Shown piece after piece: positions 1 to 10,443 of a stretch of DNA of 64,000 bases; position 1 is the first letter of the stretch, and each line of letters starts with the position of its first letter. The position numbers were made by a program, and so were the translations under genes. The notes under the pieces are model-generated. The model did not search any database. It was not told the origin of the DNA and saw only the letters and a program-made list of their open reading frames with translations. This stretch comes from Darksidea phi (Eukaryota; Ascomycota; Dothideomycetes; Pleosporales; Lentitheciaceae): assembly GCA_030770425.1 (NCBI GenBank), contig JASJFT010000089.1:1-64000 (forward strand), given 5' to 3'.

Positions 1-88
1 TTTCATTTGTTTTGTTTGATAATCTTTTTTACCTGGCTATTCCTGTGGCCTAAATTTTTTTGGGTTATTTCCTTCCCCCATTAATCAT

Positions 89-90
<2 letters not shown>

Positions 91-121
<31 letters not shown>

Positions 122-124
122 AAA
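91..124. repeat. C21/A13 homopolymer junction
   Basis: Twenty-one C are followed directly by thirteen A. The run interrupts the reading frame of the RING-like gene on the minus strand. Adjoining homopolymers of this size are unusual in coding DNA and may mark a sequencing or assembly fault, so the first ~125 bases should be treated with caution. Confidence 0.8.
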
Positions 125-774
125 TGGCAATCCAGTCGACTTGCAATTGTTCAAGGCGCCGCACTGCTATTTTCCAGCGCCACCAGGGGAGTTCATCTGC
201 CTGCACGATGTCGGCACGATCTACGAGGATGCCGTTGATCCCACGACACGCTGGGCAGCGCCAATACTTTGTACCAGGATCTTTTTCGCCAGGCTGGAAG
301 CGAGCTCGGCCTAGGGCATCGCATTTGTGTCAGTATGGAGTACTGGATCAGTATGGGTAAATGGTACCGGTTAGATCCACAAGATTTTTCAGACATTCGA
401 GGCAGAAGTAGTGTCCACATTTCAGTTTGCATGCATGTTCACTGTCGACCCACCAATCTCTAAAACAAAGACATAGATTGCTGAGTTCTTCATTGCGAGC
501 TCTTTTGTCAATCTTCACAATAAATTCCTCAACATCTGGCCTTGGGTACCTGTGTGGAGAACTTCAGCGACGGAGAGAAAAAGCCGCTGGTTCATTAGTC
601 TTACCACTGCGTCAAAGGTGCCGGGATGTCAAGCTTATCCATAGTTTCTTGTGGACACCAGAACGCTCTATCAAATTTGCCTTGGTAAAGATCCTGTCCC
701 AAAGTCTCATCAGTGCAGCTCTTCCCAGATCCGTTGTAATACACTTGCATGCAACCGCATCCACCAACTATCAT
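125..774 (-). CDS. RING-finger-like protein, 3' end lost (partial)
   Basis: Three exons on the minus strand: 774-605, 549-368 and 310 to about 125, joined by 55- and 56-nt GT-AG introns with matching phases. The joined product reads ...PAPLTQWYPRPDVEEF, then a Cys/His cluster (LCLCF, then ACKLKCGHYFCLECL) and, after the second intron, YWRCPACRG. The CGH-x2-C-x2-C and C-x2-C spacing fits a RING-type zinc-binding fold, as in E3 ubiquitin ligases or similar adaptors. The first pair is C-x-C instead of the usual C-x2-C, so the assignment is only RING-like. The start is uncertain: the frame stays open upstream of the ATG at 774. The 3' end runs into the C/A homopolymer, where no normal end can be seen. 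Function is inferred from the cysteine pattern only. Confidence 0.55.
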
Positions 775-2589
775 GACCCTCCCGATTCGACGTCTCCGGT
801 GGTATATCCCACCACTTCCCACTCAATCTCGTACAAATCCTCATCCACCCTAAATCTACTCTTATCTGCCCCACCCAACCATACTGGCTACCTATGCGCT
901 GTTAGTGGATTGCCCATGAAGATGAGTGCGGTATCCGTATAGCATTTCCTCGCTTCATAGATCTGATCTCCACACTTCTTCGGTCCGCAATTTTGTGCTA
1001 GAGTCACGGAAGTCAACGCGAAAATTAAAGTCCACATTCCGAACTAGAAATACGGCGGAGACCAACGAAGCAGACGTGCAATCCCCGAAGGCAACGATAT
1101 AACGAAAACACCGCCCGAAAAGAATGGGAGATAGGTGTTAAACTGGGGTGAAAGGTGTGCTACTATAGTGTATTAGACATTAAGTCCCCAATGAGTAATT
1201 CGCTCTTGAGCCACCCAGTCAGATTAACACACCGAGAAACACTTCTGCGCGACAACCAGCAAAACTCAACAGTGGTCGCGGCTGCGAGCGAAAGTTCATC
1301 GCAATCGGTCTCGTGCTTGTGTTAGATGTGAGTATGCGTGTTTTAGTAGTTCAAACGGGAAAGTCTAACTAGAAAGTCTCGTTGTAAGTGAGCATTCCAG
1401 GTCGACCTTTGCAACAAACAACGGCACGCATACGCATGGAGGGGATTTGCGTTTCCTTCCATCAAGAGCTTTGGCGGACCTGAACGCGCCTCCACAAATT
1501 GTACCCATCAACCAAAACGCCTCGGTATAGACTCCTTCGCGATTCTTAGTATAGCACTGCCGTGCGCCATCCCGAGGTCCATGTCTTAGTCTCTGTACAG
1601 TATGTCGTGTGATTCTTCCTAAGGGTTAGAACGGATGTTCTCACGGAGTCTAGATGTGCTATATCGTGTTCATGATAACCCAGTTTTAGCATTAACTCAT
1701 GACAAACTTCCGCGTATTGCAACAGGACGAAGCCGGGTTTGGATGTCCGCTGTAAGAAGCCGCAGTTTGGCAGGAATAGAACGACAACATGAAATGTCTG
1801 CTTGTCACCATCGTTGCTGGAGGTCAGAAGGGGCAGAATCCTCGTGACCCCGAGAAAGCTTCCAGCGCCTACGTATTAAAACTATACCTTATATTTCCCC
1901 TTATAAGCCCTACTGTCATGTATCCGCGCTTCGGCCATCGACGCTGCAAAGCACCACCTTTCCGTCTCTCCCGATGGGCATATTCGGTACGGCAATTGTA
2001 AGATGTCATCACCATCAATTGTGCATCACGTAACCAGCATTTCACTATAGCGCTGATATATTACGATATGTTTGTCAAAGTAATAGCATACTTGTCTAGA
2101 CAACAATCCCAACCTATTCCCCACTTCCCGACAAGTTCATCCCTGAGCAGGAATGTCGATCCGACCGCACCATAGCGAATTCCGGATTATTCGGCGTAGC
2201 TTTTCCACACTTTATTACGGCGGCTTAGCTATGTTTAAAACAAGCCTTCTTTTAGTTGACTACACCGCAAGGGTGGCTGAGAACTTGACCTTTTGAGACC
2301 AGTGAGAGCGACATGAAGCCTGTATATGACTCAAGGATGAATACACTAGGATTTCCTAAGTTAATGTGAGATTAATGCAGTCAGCGATCGTACAAAGCTA
2401 GAGAACTGTTCAGGTAGAAGTACACTGGTTGAGGCCATAACATCACTTATAGATTGAGGATCAGCGCCATGATTTCATTCTGGTACAATCTTATCGCATG
2501 CAGAGTAGTGTGATCATACATTGTGGTGCTCAATACCGAAGGCGGTTCAAGCAGCGCGGGATAGAAGGGCTTCCTCAATCTACAAGCGC
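775..2589. other. intergenic, no gene seen
   Basis: Only short ORFs with no recognisable product, no spliced gene that I could assemble, no tRNA and no obvious repeat. Base composition is ordinary. Confidence 0.5.
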
Positions 2590-3556
2590 CTATGTTCCGG
2601 CTTGGATAAGATAACCACCATCAACCGTGATCGTCTATGCTCTCGTTAGCTTCAGTGCCATCCATTCTCGCCGTTCACATACCTGTCCGTTCAAATACTG
2701 ACAGCTGACCACAAACAAGATAGCAGCAGCCATATCACGATCATTACCCGGTCGTCCAGCAGGAAGCCCGCCCTTGCGTTCCTTCGGCATCTCACTCTTC
2801 TGATTGTCTTTGCTCCCTTCCGTCGTCATCTCGCTCGGGAATACACCAGGCGCAATGCTGTTGATGCGAATCTTGAAGCCTGCCTTGGCGACTTCGGCCG
2901 CAAGCATCTTATTCAGATGGATGGCAGCCGCCTTGGAAGCGTTGTAGGAGAAGTGGCCTTGAGAGATGCGGACTTGGCCGGAGATACTACTAATGTTAAC
3001 AACTACGCCGGAATAGCCATATTGGTGCTCTGTGGCTTTCTGCAGAAGAGGGAGGAAGCCAGTAGTCATGAGGTAAGGGCCAACAACGTTAGTGGAGTAG
3101 CTGTCGGTCCACTCTTCGACGGAGGTTGGCTCAAGGAGGTTCTTGCGGAGTTCCTCGGGTGTGTCAGCCGTGGTTTGGGTTTTTGGGGCTGCGATTCCGG
3201 CGTTGTTCACGAGGATGCAGAGGCACTTCTCGCGGGATTCGATCTCCTTGACAATATTCCTTTACGATGTGAGTAACAACACTTGCATCATCAAAATACG
3301 AGACCTACTGCACACCGTCCTTGCTTGCGACATCTCCCTGAATCGGAATGATCTGGCCCGCGATGTCCTTCCCATGCACCTCAGCCACCCGCTCCAGCTT
3401 CTCCTCCGTCCTGCCTACAATGTACACCTTCGCACCGTTAACAGCAAGCGCCTGTGTGATCATCAAGCCAATGCCTGAGCCACCTCCTGTGACCAAGGCA
3501 ACCTTGTCTTTGACATTGAAAACCTCGCCGAGCTGCAACTCTGCGTTGTTCGACAT
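2590..3556 (-). CDS. short-chain dehydrogenase/reductase (SDR)
   Basis: Three exons, 3556-3309, 3259-2683 and 2634-2590, separated by 49- and 48-nt GT-AG introns, giving 289 residues, a usual length for a classical SDR. The N-terminus has the NAD(P)-binding motif TGGGSGIG (residues 23-30). After the first splice it has NNAG, then VVNISSISG and the catalytic YNASK (Tyr-x3-Lys). The last exon supplies the typical ending GQTITVDGGYL. It should catalyse NAD(P)H-dependent oxidation or reduction of a carbonyl or alcohol; the substrate cannot be read from sequence. An in-frame ATG at 3622 would add 22 residues rich in Arg/Gln/Lys with few acids, which could be a mitochondrial presequence, so location depends on the start. 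I chose 3556 because it lies just before the conserved fold. Confidence 0.88.
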
Positions 3557-4262
3557 CTCGTGATATGATCGTTTAAGTTGGTTTTGGAGTTGATTTGTTC
3601 GAGCCTGAGCTCCAAGTGGCATGCGGTTTCTTCGAGTGAGATTTGGAGAAAAGAGAATAGAGGGATTGTTGTTCGTTGTTGACGTTGATATATTGTGTGA
3701 GGTCACAAAAGCAGTGTGACGACAGTTGACGTCACGGATATTTCGGCCGAGAATGCGTGCAGCACACGTCAGAGCGGGCTTTGGGCCAAACATGACGAGT
3801 GAATGAGTAACAAAGACGCAGCAAATACAAGCAATGGGGAAGAGAACTGATTTCACGAGGACCAGACGGCTTGGAGATGCAGTTCGATGGGGGCTGGGGA
3901 GCCGCACGGGTACTGATCATCGTCGCTATTACATCATATATTACTCACTACACTACACGCACTATTATGGTACTACTTATATTTGATGGGAATTGTGATA
4001 GGCAATGGAGAGTCGAAGATGCGTTGCACTCAATTACCTACGGATCGAGGTGTGAGTTCGAGCACACCAGCTTAGTCATCGATATAGTCCCTCTAAGTTA
4101 CAAACTAGTTCCACATCACTTAGAATCTTGTGCGGAGAAAAAAGTGGGTTAATCTTATATTCAAATTCATAATTAATCTAGTTTAACGCTGATACCGAGC
4201 TCGAATCGGGTTGCACATTAGCGGGTCTACTGCTTCATAAGTAGTCGATTCTTGGACCTGCA
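3557..4262. other. intergenic between SDR and coiled-coil gene
   Basis: The first ~65 bases may be an alternative 5' coding end of the SDR. The rest holds no convincing gene; bases 4150-4190 are AT-rich. Confidence 0.5.
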
Positions 4263-5960
4263 TCACTCGGCTGAAAAAATTCCAGCCATGTCGTGGAAGT
4301 TGGAAACCTCTGCATCCGAAGCAGCATTGTCAGACTCAGCCTCCTCAACCCAGATGTCATGTACCTGAGAGCGTCCAGATTCCTTATCAAGGTTTTCCAC
4401 TTCCATCACGGGTTGAGCGTTCTGCCTCTCCGGCTTAGCATTGTGTTGCTCCTTCTGCGCCTCCAAGTGTTGAACTTGCTTGCGCAGTGCAGCAATATCG
4501 ATGTCGCGTTGAGCAAGCCTTCGCTCCAGGTCAGAGACACTCTGCTCGAGAACAGTGTTCCTCGTGGTAAGCTCAACACAAGCACAGAATAGCTCCGCTT
4601 TCTCGTCGGCGTGCTGCTGATCGCAGTCCTGCAACTTTTTCTTCAGCTCGTCGTTTGCCTCTTGCAATCTAGAGTTTACTCGGCTCTGCTCTTGCATATA
4701 ATCTAACGCAGAAGCATTCTTCGCACGTTCGCCTCCTAGATCCTCATGTAGGGGCGTGATCTGAGCTTTCGGGATGCCTTCGGTCTTGGAAGCGACCTGC
4801 ATCGCGGCCTCCAGCTTATCATGCAACTCCTTGATCGAGCGATTCTGGTCTTGAATGGTGGTTTTGAGGGCTCCACATTCTTCCTCGTGCTTCGCAAAGA
4901 CTGCAGCGGCATCGCAAGCAGCTATTTCGCGCACAGCGGCGCGTCCCTCATCTGACGCGGCAAGCTTGTGGACGAGCTCTTTATTGGCAACGGACTGCTC
5001 GTCGAAGTCGTGCTGTAGAGTAGCGATTTGGGCAGCAAGAGCTGCGTTCTCGCGCTCAAGGGACTTAGCACGTTCGTCGGATATCTTTTTCGCTTGTTCA
5101 AGATCGCTGCGCTCCGATTCAAGTTGGACCATTAGAGACCTACTTCTCAGGGTAAGAGTTTTGAAATCTGCCAGGACCCTGTCTCGCTTATTGATATCAT
5201 CTTGCAACTTGGTAACCTGAGTATTGTTCTGTTGGGCGACCAGTTGCTCCTTGAGCTTTTCGGCCTCAGCCTCCGTCTCGTGAAGCTCGCGCTTCAATTC
5301 GGTGGCACACAACTTCTTCCGCGCAAGCTCGCCATCAAGTTTCACCAGCTGATCCTGCAAATCCTGGTTAATACACTGCTCAATTGCGAGCTCTTCCTCG
5401 GCATTCTCTTTCTCTTGGCATAGCTTTTCAAACCGCTCATCATGAGACGCAATTTGCTTAGCTTTGTTCTCCAGCCTGATTTCAGCCCGGGACAACTGCT
5501 CCTCCAATTTTTCTAGACTCTCGATCTTTCCTTCCAACTGGACAACGTGCTGTTCGAGCTTATGTTTTTCGGCTCTAAGAGCGTCGCCACCTTGGCGTGC
5601 AGCCTTGAGATCCAGTTCTTTAGCAGTGAGCTTCTCTTTCATATCTAGTAGTTTCTTGTTACAGCCGTTCAGCATTTCCTTGTTGAACTCGGCCTCTTCG
5701 TTGAGTTCGGCAATGGACTTAACTGTCGTAGGAAAAAGATTAACCGTGGACGGCGGAGCTGACGTCTTGGGTTTAGATAGCCAGGAAAAGAGACCGGATC
5801 GAGGAGTCCTGCCCTGGACGGCTGTCTGGGGAATACGACCAGATGAGCGAGCTCCATTATCGGCCACCGGGGCCGATAAGGAAGTTATAATGGTGAAATC
5901 TGTTGAACTGGTGAGGCTCGAAGGGTTGGCGGAGTTGGCCATAGGAGTAAAGACAGACAT
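4263..5960 (-). CDS. long coiled-coil protein of unknown function
   Basis: Single-exon ORF of 565 residues starting at a true ATG. The first ~85 residues are Ser/Thr/Pro-rich and look disordered. From about residue 85 to 510 the chain is almost continuous Leu/Glu/Lys/Gln/Ala heptad-like sequence (for example LEQHVVQLEGKIESLEKLEEQ), so an extended dimeric coiled coil is very likely. The acidic tail ends near SNFHDMAGIFSAE. No motor, kinase or membrane segment is visible. Such proteins often act as scaffolds, tethers or cytoskeletal linkers, but family membership cannot be decided by eye because low-complexity heptads resemble many unrelated proteins. A 39-codon ORF lies just upstream in the probable leader. 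Confidence 0.8.
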   Translation of the reverse strand: MSVFTPMANSANPSSLTSSTDFTIITSLSAPVADNGARSSGRIPQTAVQGRTPRSGLFSWLSKPKTSAPPSTVNLFPTTVKSIAELNEEAEFNKEMLNGCNKKLLDMKEKLTAKELDLKAARQGGDALRAEKHKLEQHVVQLEGKIESLEKLEEQLSRAEIRLENKAKQIASHDERFEKLCQEKENAEEELAIEQCINQDLQDQLVKLDGELARKKLCATELKRELHETEAEAEKLKEQLVAQQNNTQVTKLQDDINKRDRVLADFKTLTLRSRSLMVQLESERSDLEQAKKISDERAKSLERENAALAAQIATLQHDFDEQSVANKELVHKLAASDEGRAAVREIAACDAAAVFAKHEEECGALKTTIQDQNRSIKELHDKLEAAMQVASKTEGIPKAQITPLHEDLGGERAKNASALDYMQEQSRVNSRLQEANDELKKKLQDCDQQHADEKAELFCACVELTTRNTVLEQSVSDLERRLAQRDIDIAALRKQVQHLEAQKEQHNAKPERQNAQPVMEVENLDKESGRSQVHDIWVEEAESDNAASDAEVSNFHDMAGIFSAE

Positions 5961-5969
5961 TATACCGGT

Positions 5970-6089
5970 TTATTCAACGATTTTCATCATGTCCTCCGTG
6001 GTGATTGGGTTGTAGCTGCAGTGCTTGGGAATGTTTAACTTATAGTTAGGGTCAACCCCAGACATTTGTGACATCGTGCAGATGAACAT
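5970..6089 (-). other. candidate upstream ORF, 39 codons
   Basis: ATG at 6089 opens a 39-codon frame that stops nine bases before the ATG of the coiled-coil gene. It may be a leader uORF that reduces translation of the main ORF, or chance. No family was recognised. Confidence 0.25.
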
Positions 6090-6375
6090 AGTAGCATCGT
6101 GCACAATGGTCGAGGCTCGCAACTTGAAGAAAGGGATGGTAGGACATTGTGAAGAATGTAGAAAATCGAACAAGGGGGATAGAAAAACAGTGGAACCTAG
6201 AGAGCTTAGGTAGCAGGGGTGATAAAGAAGAAGAGCCTGAAGAAATTAGGGTCCAGACAGAATGATTGGAACTAGCTAGCGTCTAATATGTTTGGTGCGT
6301 ATGTAGACACTAGCACACATGTACGTTTGCTGCTAGCCTATCATTGGCATTTCCAATCCGTTTAATCGAGAGGAC

Positions 6376-6965
6376 TCATATCGATGTCTTAACGAGCTCA
6401 GTCACCTGTTGCTCGATCGCCTTGTCATCCAGTCCTACCGACGGCTGTCAGCTAGCGGTTCCACATCTTTCGAATATGTATTGTCTCACCTTTCAGGGGG
6501 ATCATCTTCTCCTTGCCGAAGTCTGTGAAACACAATATCAGCATGTCTTCTCTTCAACACAAGAATATATCATGTCCTCATCCGCCACAAGCGTGCATCA
6601 TACAGCCCTCAACTCTTCCATGATCCATTATATACATATTCCATCCTGCGAAGAAGACGTACCGTATCGCGCGTAGACCTTAGGCTCGATGCCGCTTGCT
6701 TCTCGGAGCATGATCGGGGTGTGTGGGTTGTGCTTCTTCATCGTGGGATATGTTCGGGTGAGGAAGTTCCTGCCAGCTGTCAGCAAATGCTCCCACTGCT
6801 TGCGTCGCGATACTCCAAATCATCTACAGCATCTGTTTCTGCAGGTCGTGAATAGATGGGGATGCCGGGCGTCGCATACCTCGTCGCAGCGCTGTGCTCG
6901 CTCGTCTGGCAAAACAAAAACCTCAATTCCTTCAGACCCTGTGTGAACCCGTATTTGCTTGCCAT
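6376..6965 (-). CDS. NDUFA2: NADH:ubiquinone oxidoreductase B8-type subunit (complex I)
   Basis: Four exons, 6965-6880, 6769-6663, 6522-6490 and 6434-6376 (introns of 109, 139 and 54 nt), give 94 residues, the normal size for this accessory subunit. The product begins MASKYGFTQGLKELRFLFCQ and contains SAATRNFLTRTYPTMKKHNP, then HTPIMLREASG and VYARYDFGKEK, and ends with a short helix (DDKAIEQQVTELVKTSI). These match the L51/S25/CI-B8 thioredoxin-like domain of NDUFA2, part of the matrix arm of respiratory complex I in the inner mitochondrial membrane. All phases agree and the acceptors follow CTGAC-like branch sites. The gene is divergent from the pyruvate carrier gene. The symbol is that of the animal orthologue; fungal names vary. 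Confidence 0.92.
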
Positions 6966-7232
6966 TGTGAATCGTCTCGGCCGTGCGTGGGGTATCAATC
7001 GCTTTCTGTCTGTCGTTCGTCGACGCCGAAGGTCGCCTTAGCTCAAGCTCCTCCCAGTCGCGCTCCGCTTGCCCCGTTTCGGCCAGCCAATCGGAGACAG
7101 CCCCAACCGGTTCTCCCGATTCTGCGACTTCGGGTCCGACAAACACCTTCGGCTCACCCACCCATCCCCAACTCCCTCCCACACGTCAATTGTCGACTGC
7201 GACCGCATAGTGACAGAGGAACACCAGCCGCC
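6966..7232. promoter_or_regulatory. 267 bp divergent promoter, NDUFA2 / MPC
   Basis: The start codons of two nuclear genes for mitochondrial proteins face away from each other across 267 bases. No TATA box is obvious. A shared promoter is an inference from spacing. Confidence 0.5.
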
Positions 7233-7827
7233 ATGTCGTTCCGTCCGGGCTCCCGCATCTTCAACAACTTCCGCCCTCTGTTCCGACAGCCGCTGCTACG
7301 CCGACGGGTAGGGACCTCTGCTGCACCCGAGCAGACCGGCTTTGCGAAGTTTTGGAATAGCTCTGTTGGGCCAAAGACGGTGCATTTCTGGTATGTCCAC
7401 TCTCTGTATACACCATTCCGAGAGCAATGGAGGCGCACGCGACAGCAAACCTCCGCAGTCAGCTTTCTACACATTACTCTTAACTGACAAACAACACAGG
7501 GCCCCCATCATGAAATGGAGTATCGTTCTCGCCGGCGCCGCCGACCTCGCCCGTCCTGCCGAGCAGCTCTCCCTTACCCAAAACTTCGCCCTCATGTGCA
7601 CCGGCGCCATTTGGACCCGCTGGTGTTTCGTCATCCGACCCCAGAATCTGTTCCTGGCCACCGTCAACTTCTTCCTGTTCATCGTCGGCGCTACCCAGGT
7701 TACCAGGATCACTCTGTGGCAGCGGAGCGTGAAGAACGTCGAGGGCCAGGCCGAGACGGAGGGCAAGGTGCTGGAGGGTGAGTTGAAGGATGTGGCCAAA
7801 AAGGCGGAGAAGGCTATCAAGTCATAG
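7233..7827 (+). CDS. mitochondrial pyruvate carrier subunit (MPC2/MPC3 type)
   Basis: Two exons, 7233-7390 and 7500-7827, joined across a 109-nt intron inside a Trp codon, giving 161 residues. The N-terminus is Arg-rich and nearly free of acids (residues 1-30), as expected for a mitochondrial protein. The MPC core follows: FWNSSVGPKTVHFWAPIMKW, then LSLTQNFALMCTGAIWTRW, FVIRPQNLFLATVNFFLF and ATQVTRI, consistent with three short membrane helices. MPC proteins form hetero-oligomers in the inner membrane that import pyruvate into the matrix. The length and N-terminal extension fit the MPC2/MPC3 branch rather than the shorter MPC1. The tail (residues ~128-161) is Lys/Glu-rich. Confidence 0.93.
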
Positions 7828-8446
7828 GGAAGGATATGAGAGGCATGAGAGGATGAGAGTTGGTGGCAGGAGAGAGAGTAGCGATAGGCGAGATGAACTG
7901 TTGGAGATTGCCAATGCGAATGAATTGGCGTATAGAACGGCCCCGAGCCAGGATTGTGCAACATTCTTCCATCCCCTGAGCTGGGCAAACATGTACTTGA
8001 TTCCAGCAACCAGGGTACAATATCACTTTACAGCAATCATCAGCACAGATATCACCTTGAAACCTTTTTGGTACCGCTTCTTAAAACAGCAGGCAGCATT
8101 CTCTGTGGAGTTGAGATCTAACATCATTCCTCGAGAAAACACTGTCTCTCTCGACCATCCAGCCAAAGATCCAACAACACCGTAACGAGAATGAATATCA
8201 AAGGTCGCTCCGCCAAACAATAGCAGGTACTCAATTCTTCCATCCTCCCATTCCCTTGAGCCCTCCACCAACCATCAAGACCTCATAACCTTGCCTAAAT
8301 GAAGTAATCCGGCGCAACTAAACTCAGTTAGCAAAGTCCCTAAAGTTGGGGCTACAACGTTGTAAAGCTTATCCAGACGGATGGTGGTACCCATCGTCTC
8401 AGATAGAAGCGGCGCTGTCTTGCCAAAATACGATGCGTTTTATAAG
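7828..8446. other. intergenic, convergent ends
   Basis: 3' flanks of the pyruvate carrier gene (plus strand) and the Cys-rich gene (minus strand). No gene or clear repeat seen. Confidence 0.5.
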
Positions 8447-8953
8447 TTAGTCAAGGTATTCACTCTCTACCTTGTTAGGGGTACGAACTACATCGCGATC
8501 GTGGGACAGCGGCGCTTCTGGTATGAGACGGTAGGTATCGACACCCCTCAAGATTAACGTTGCCGAGTACAACTTACTGCAAGGACACCATAACGCATAG
8601 CAACATTCTCGACAATGACACGCCACACAACACCCCTTGGGGCCACAGCAGCCCTGCCCCTCCCGCCAATACTTCAGTGCCAGACAATGTCTTGTCCCCC
8701 TCAAACAATCCCTCCAGCCGTAACCCCAGCATTTGTACCACGGTGTCGGAGGCGGCACGATCGCACGATAACGCCGGGGTTTTGCCGGAGGTTGGGTGGC
8801 AGCGACTTCCATGGTCATGGGGATTAGTCTAGGCGGTTCGGTGGTGACGGGCGCGGATATGGGGACGAGCGAGTAGTTCTCCGCGAAGATTCCTTGCCGC
8901 TCATCGGTTTGGTCGTCCCGAGGGGTTTCAATGGGGTTAATCTGGTCGGCCAT
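8447..8953 (-). CDS. cysteine-rich protein of unknown function
   Basis: Open frame of 168 residues from an ATG at 8953. Residues ~1-65 are polar and Pro-rich. Residues ~70-125 are packed with Cys, Trp and Tyr (WYKCWGYGWRDC, then CCGPKGCCVACHCRECC and ALWCPC), more than 10 cysteines in about 50 residues. There is no signal peptide. A strong donor (GTAAGT) at 8577 and an acceptor at 8518 define a probable 60-nt intron; removing it keeps the frame and gives 148 residues ending ...CPCKAPLSHD. The cluster resembles the Cys-rich membrane-associated segments of some small eukaryotic proteins (palmitoylation or metal binding are possible), but I do not recognise the family. Confidence 0.6.
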   Translation of the reverse strand: MADQINPIETPRDDQTDERQGIFAENYSLVPISAPVTTEPPRLIPMTMEVAATQPPAKPRRYRAIVPPPTPWYKCWGYGWRDCLRGTRHCLALKYWREGQGCCGPKGCCVACHCRECCYALWCPCSKLYSATLILRGVDTYRLIPEAPLSHDRDVVRTPNKVESEYLD

Positions 8954-10443
8954 TGTGGCAGTGAGTGAGAAGTTGGACAGATGGCTGTTGATCTTGGTAG
9001 GCGAATGTGCGGAAGAAATCGTCTATAGCGATAGGATGGAATGGGGATAGTGATGGAGATGCCGATGAGAAGAGACTCCCTGTGGTACACGAGCGGCGTG
9101 ATGTACTCGACGTCAAGCCTTGATCTTTCCTGACCGTATTTCCTGACACGATCAATTCCGCAGTCGCATTCGTGCTCCATCACCAATCCTTGATCTCACT
9201 TCCTTCGCCCCATGGTGCTAGCCAGCACCCTTCCTGTTCCTTCCACCATAGCTTCCTAGGCACAGATTCATCTCTTTCCCCATCAAGTACAATTGCAACC
9301 CCCCAAACACTCTCCACAGCACCGCCCGCACCCATCCATTGTCGCTAGAATACATACCCAAATCCCGCCAATGCAACTGCTGAAAATGTCTACCCCCCAA
9401 GGACCACTGCTATTGTAGCAGCGTTCACAACTCGCAACGTTGTCGTTGGCGCGGCTTTGGTCGACTGTGAAGTCTTCATTGATCGGGGCGTAGTTCATCT
9501 TGCCTCAAAGATAGAACTGGGGCTGCAAACAGGTGAGAGATTTGTTGGCTTGTTGGTGAGAAGACAAAATGAGCACGTTGGCGGAAGAGAAAGAGCGGTG
9601 ATGAGGGCGACGTTAAATGTACGCCTAAGGCGTCTGCGCAGAAGAAGCGCAAAGGCTGTGCAACTGCGCCATGTAGAGTCGGGTCGCAGGCATTAAGCAT
9701 GTCAAGCACTTCGTTCCTGCATCCTTCGATGCTCATAGGCTAGTCCTCTTCAAAAGTCGCGAAGCTTAGTCCTTTAATCTCCGATCACAGTTGCAAAGCC
9801 CCAATCCTTCACCCCGCTAATCTAAGCAGCTGCCGAAGCTGCCATCGCAGATAACCACTTATACTACAGCCACCTATGTACAAACTCCTACTGTGTTTCG
9901 TGCGGACCTTACAAAAGAGACTCCCACTATGCAAATCCAAACCAACTCATAAATTTACGTCCGTATCGGAGAGCAAGACTTGCCTGATGCGAAGGGAATG
10001 GCAATTGCTGACATGAGCCCACCGCCATCCGCCTGCACACAGCCACCAACACCCGAGTCCCGACTAATGTTCATTAATCCTCAAAGGGGTTTATTCTGCG
10101 ATGGGGCTGTGACTTCCCCTGAATTGAGTGTATCCACTGCAGATGCAAAGAATGGGACTCGATGTCACCGTGGCAGAAAACTGTACATGTATTTCGGTTA
10201 ACAGTGGATACTTGAAGCGCTATCGTGGTCCATCATAGCGATCAGTGGGTATATAAACGCCTATGCCGCCCCAGCTGGACAAACAAGATAATCCCAAAAA
10301 CAAGCAAAAAGACCATTCTCGGGTATATGTGCGGGTAACCAACAGGTATCATGACTGTAACAATGTCGACAAAAAAGGCACAAAAGAAAAGCTGATATTG
10401 CCAGATGCGCTCAAGCAGTGGAGAGACAAACTCGGTGGCCTAT
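8954..10443. other. intergenic, mostly empty
   Basis: Holds one weak ORF (9283-9498, listed separately). A TATAAA-like sequence lies near 10250 with no gene beside it on that strand. Nothing else supportable. Confidence 0.45.
9283..9498 (-). CDS. weak candidate: small Cys-rich ORF, 71 codons
   Basis: ATG at 9498 opens a 71-residue frame ending in a Cys/Gly-rich hydrophobic stretch (CILATMDGCGRCCGECLGG). A donor-like GTATGT lies inside it after GGIW, so the true product may be spliced differently. The bases before the ATG are pyrimidine-rich like a fungal leader. No homologue is recognised and it may be spurious. Confidence 0.25.
   Translation of the reverse strand: MNYAPINEDFTVDQSRANDNVASCERCYNSSGPWGVDIFSSCIGGIWVCILATMDGCGRCCGECLGGCNCT

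Noticed and set aside
4195..4260. tRNA-like fragments (CGAATCGGG and a CTACT...AGTAG hairpin)
   Set aside because: The T-arm stem has a mismatch, the anticodon loop would be 8 nt, and no acceptor or D arm can be drawn.
4855..5220. 121-codon plus-strand ORF
   Set aside because: Antisense shadow of the coiled-coil gene, Ser/Arg-rich as expected from complementing Glu/Lys/Ala codons.
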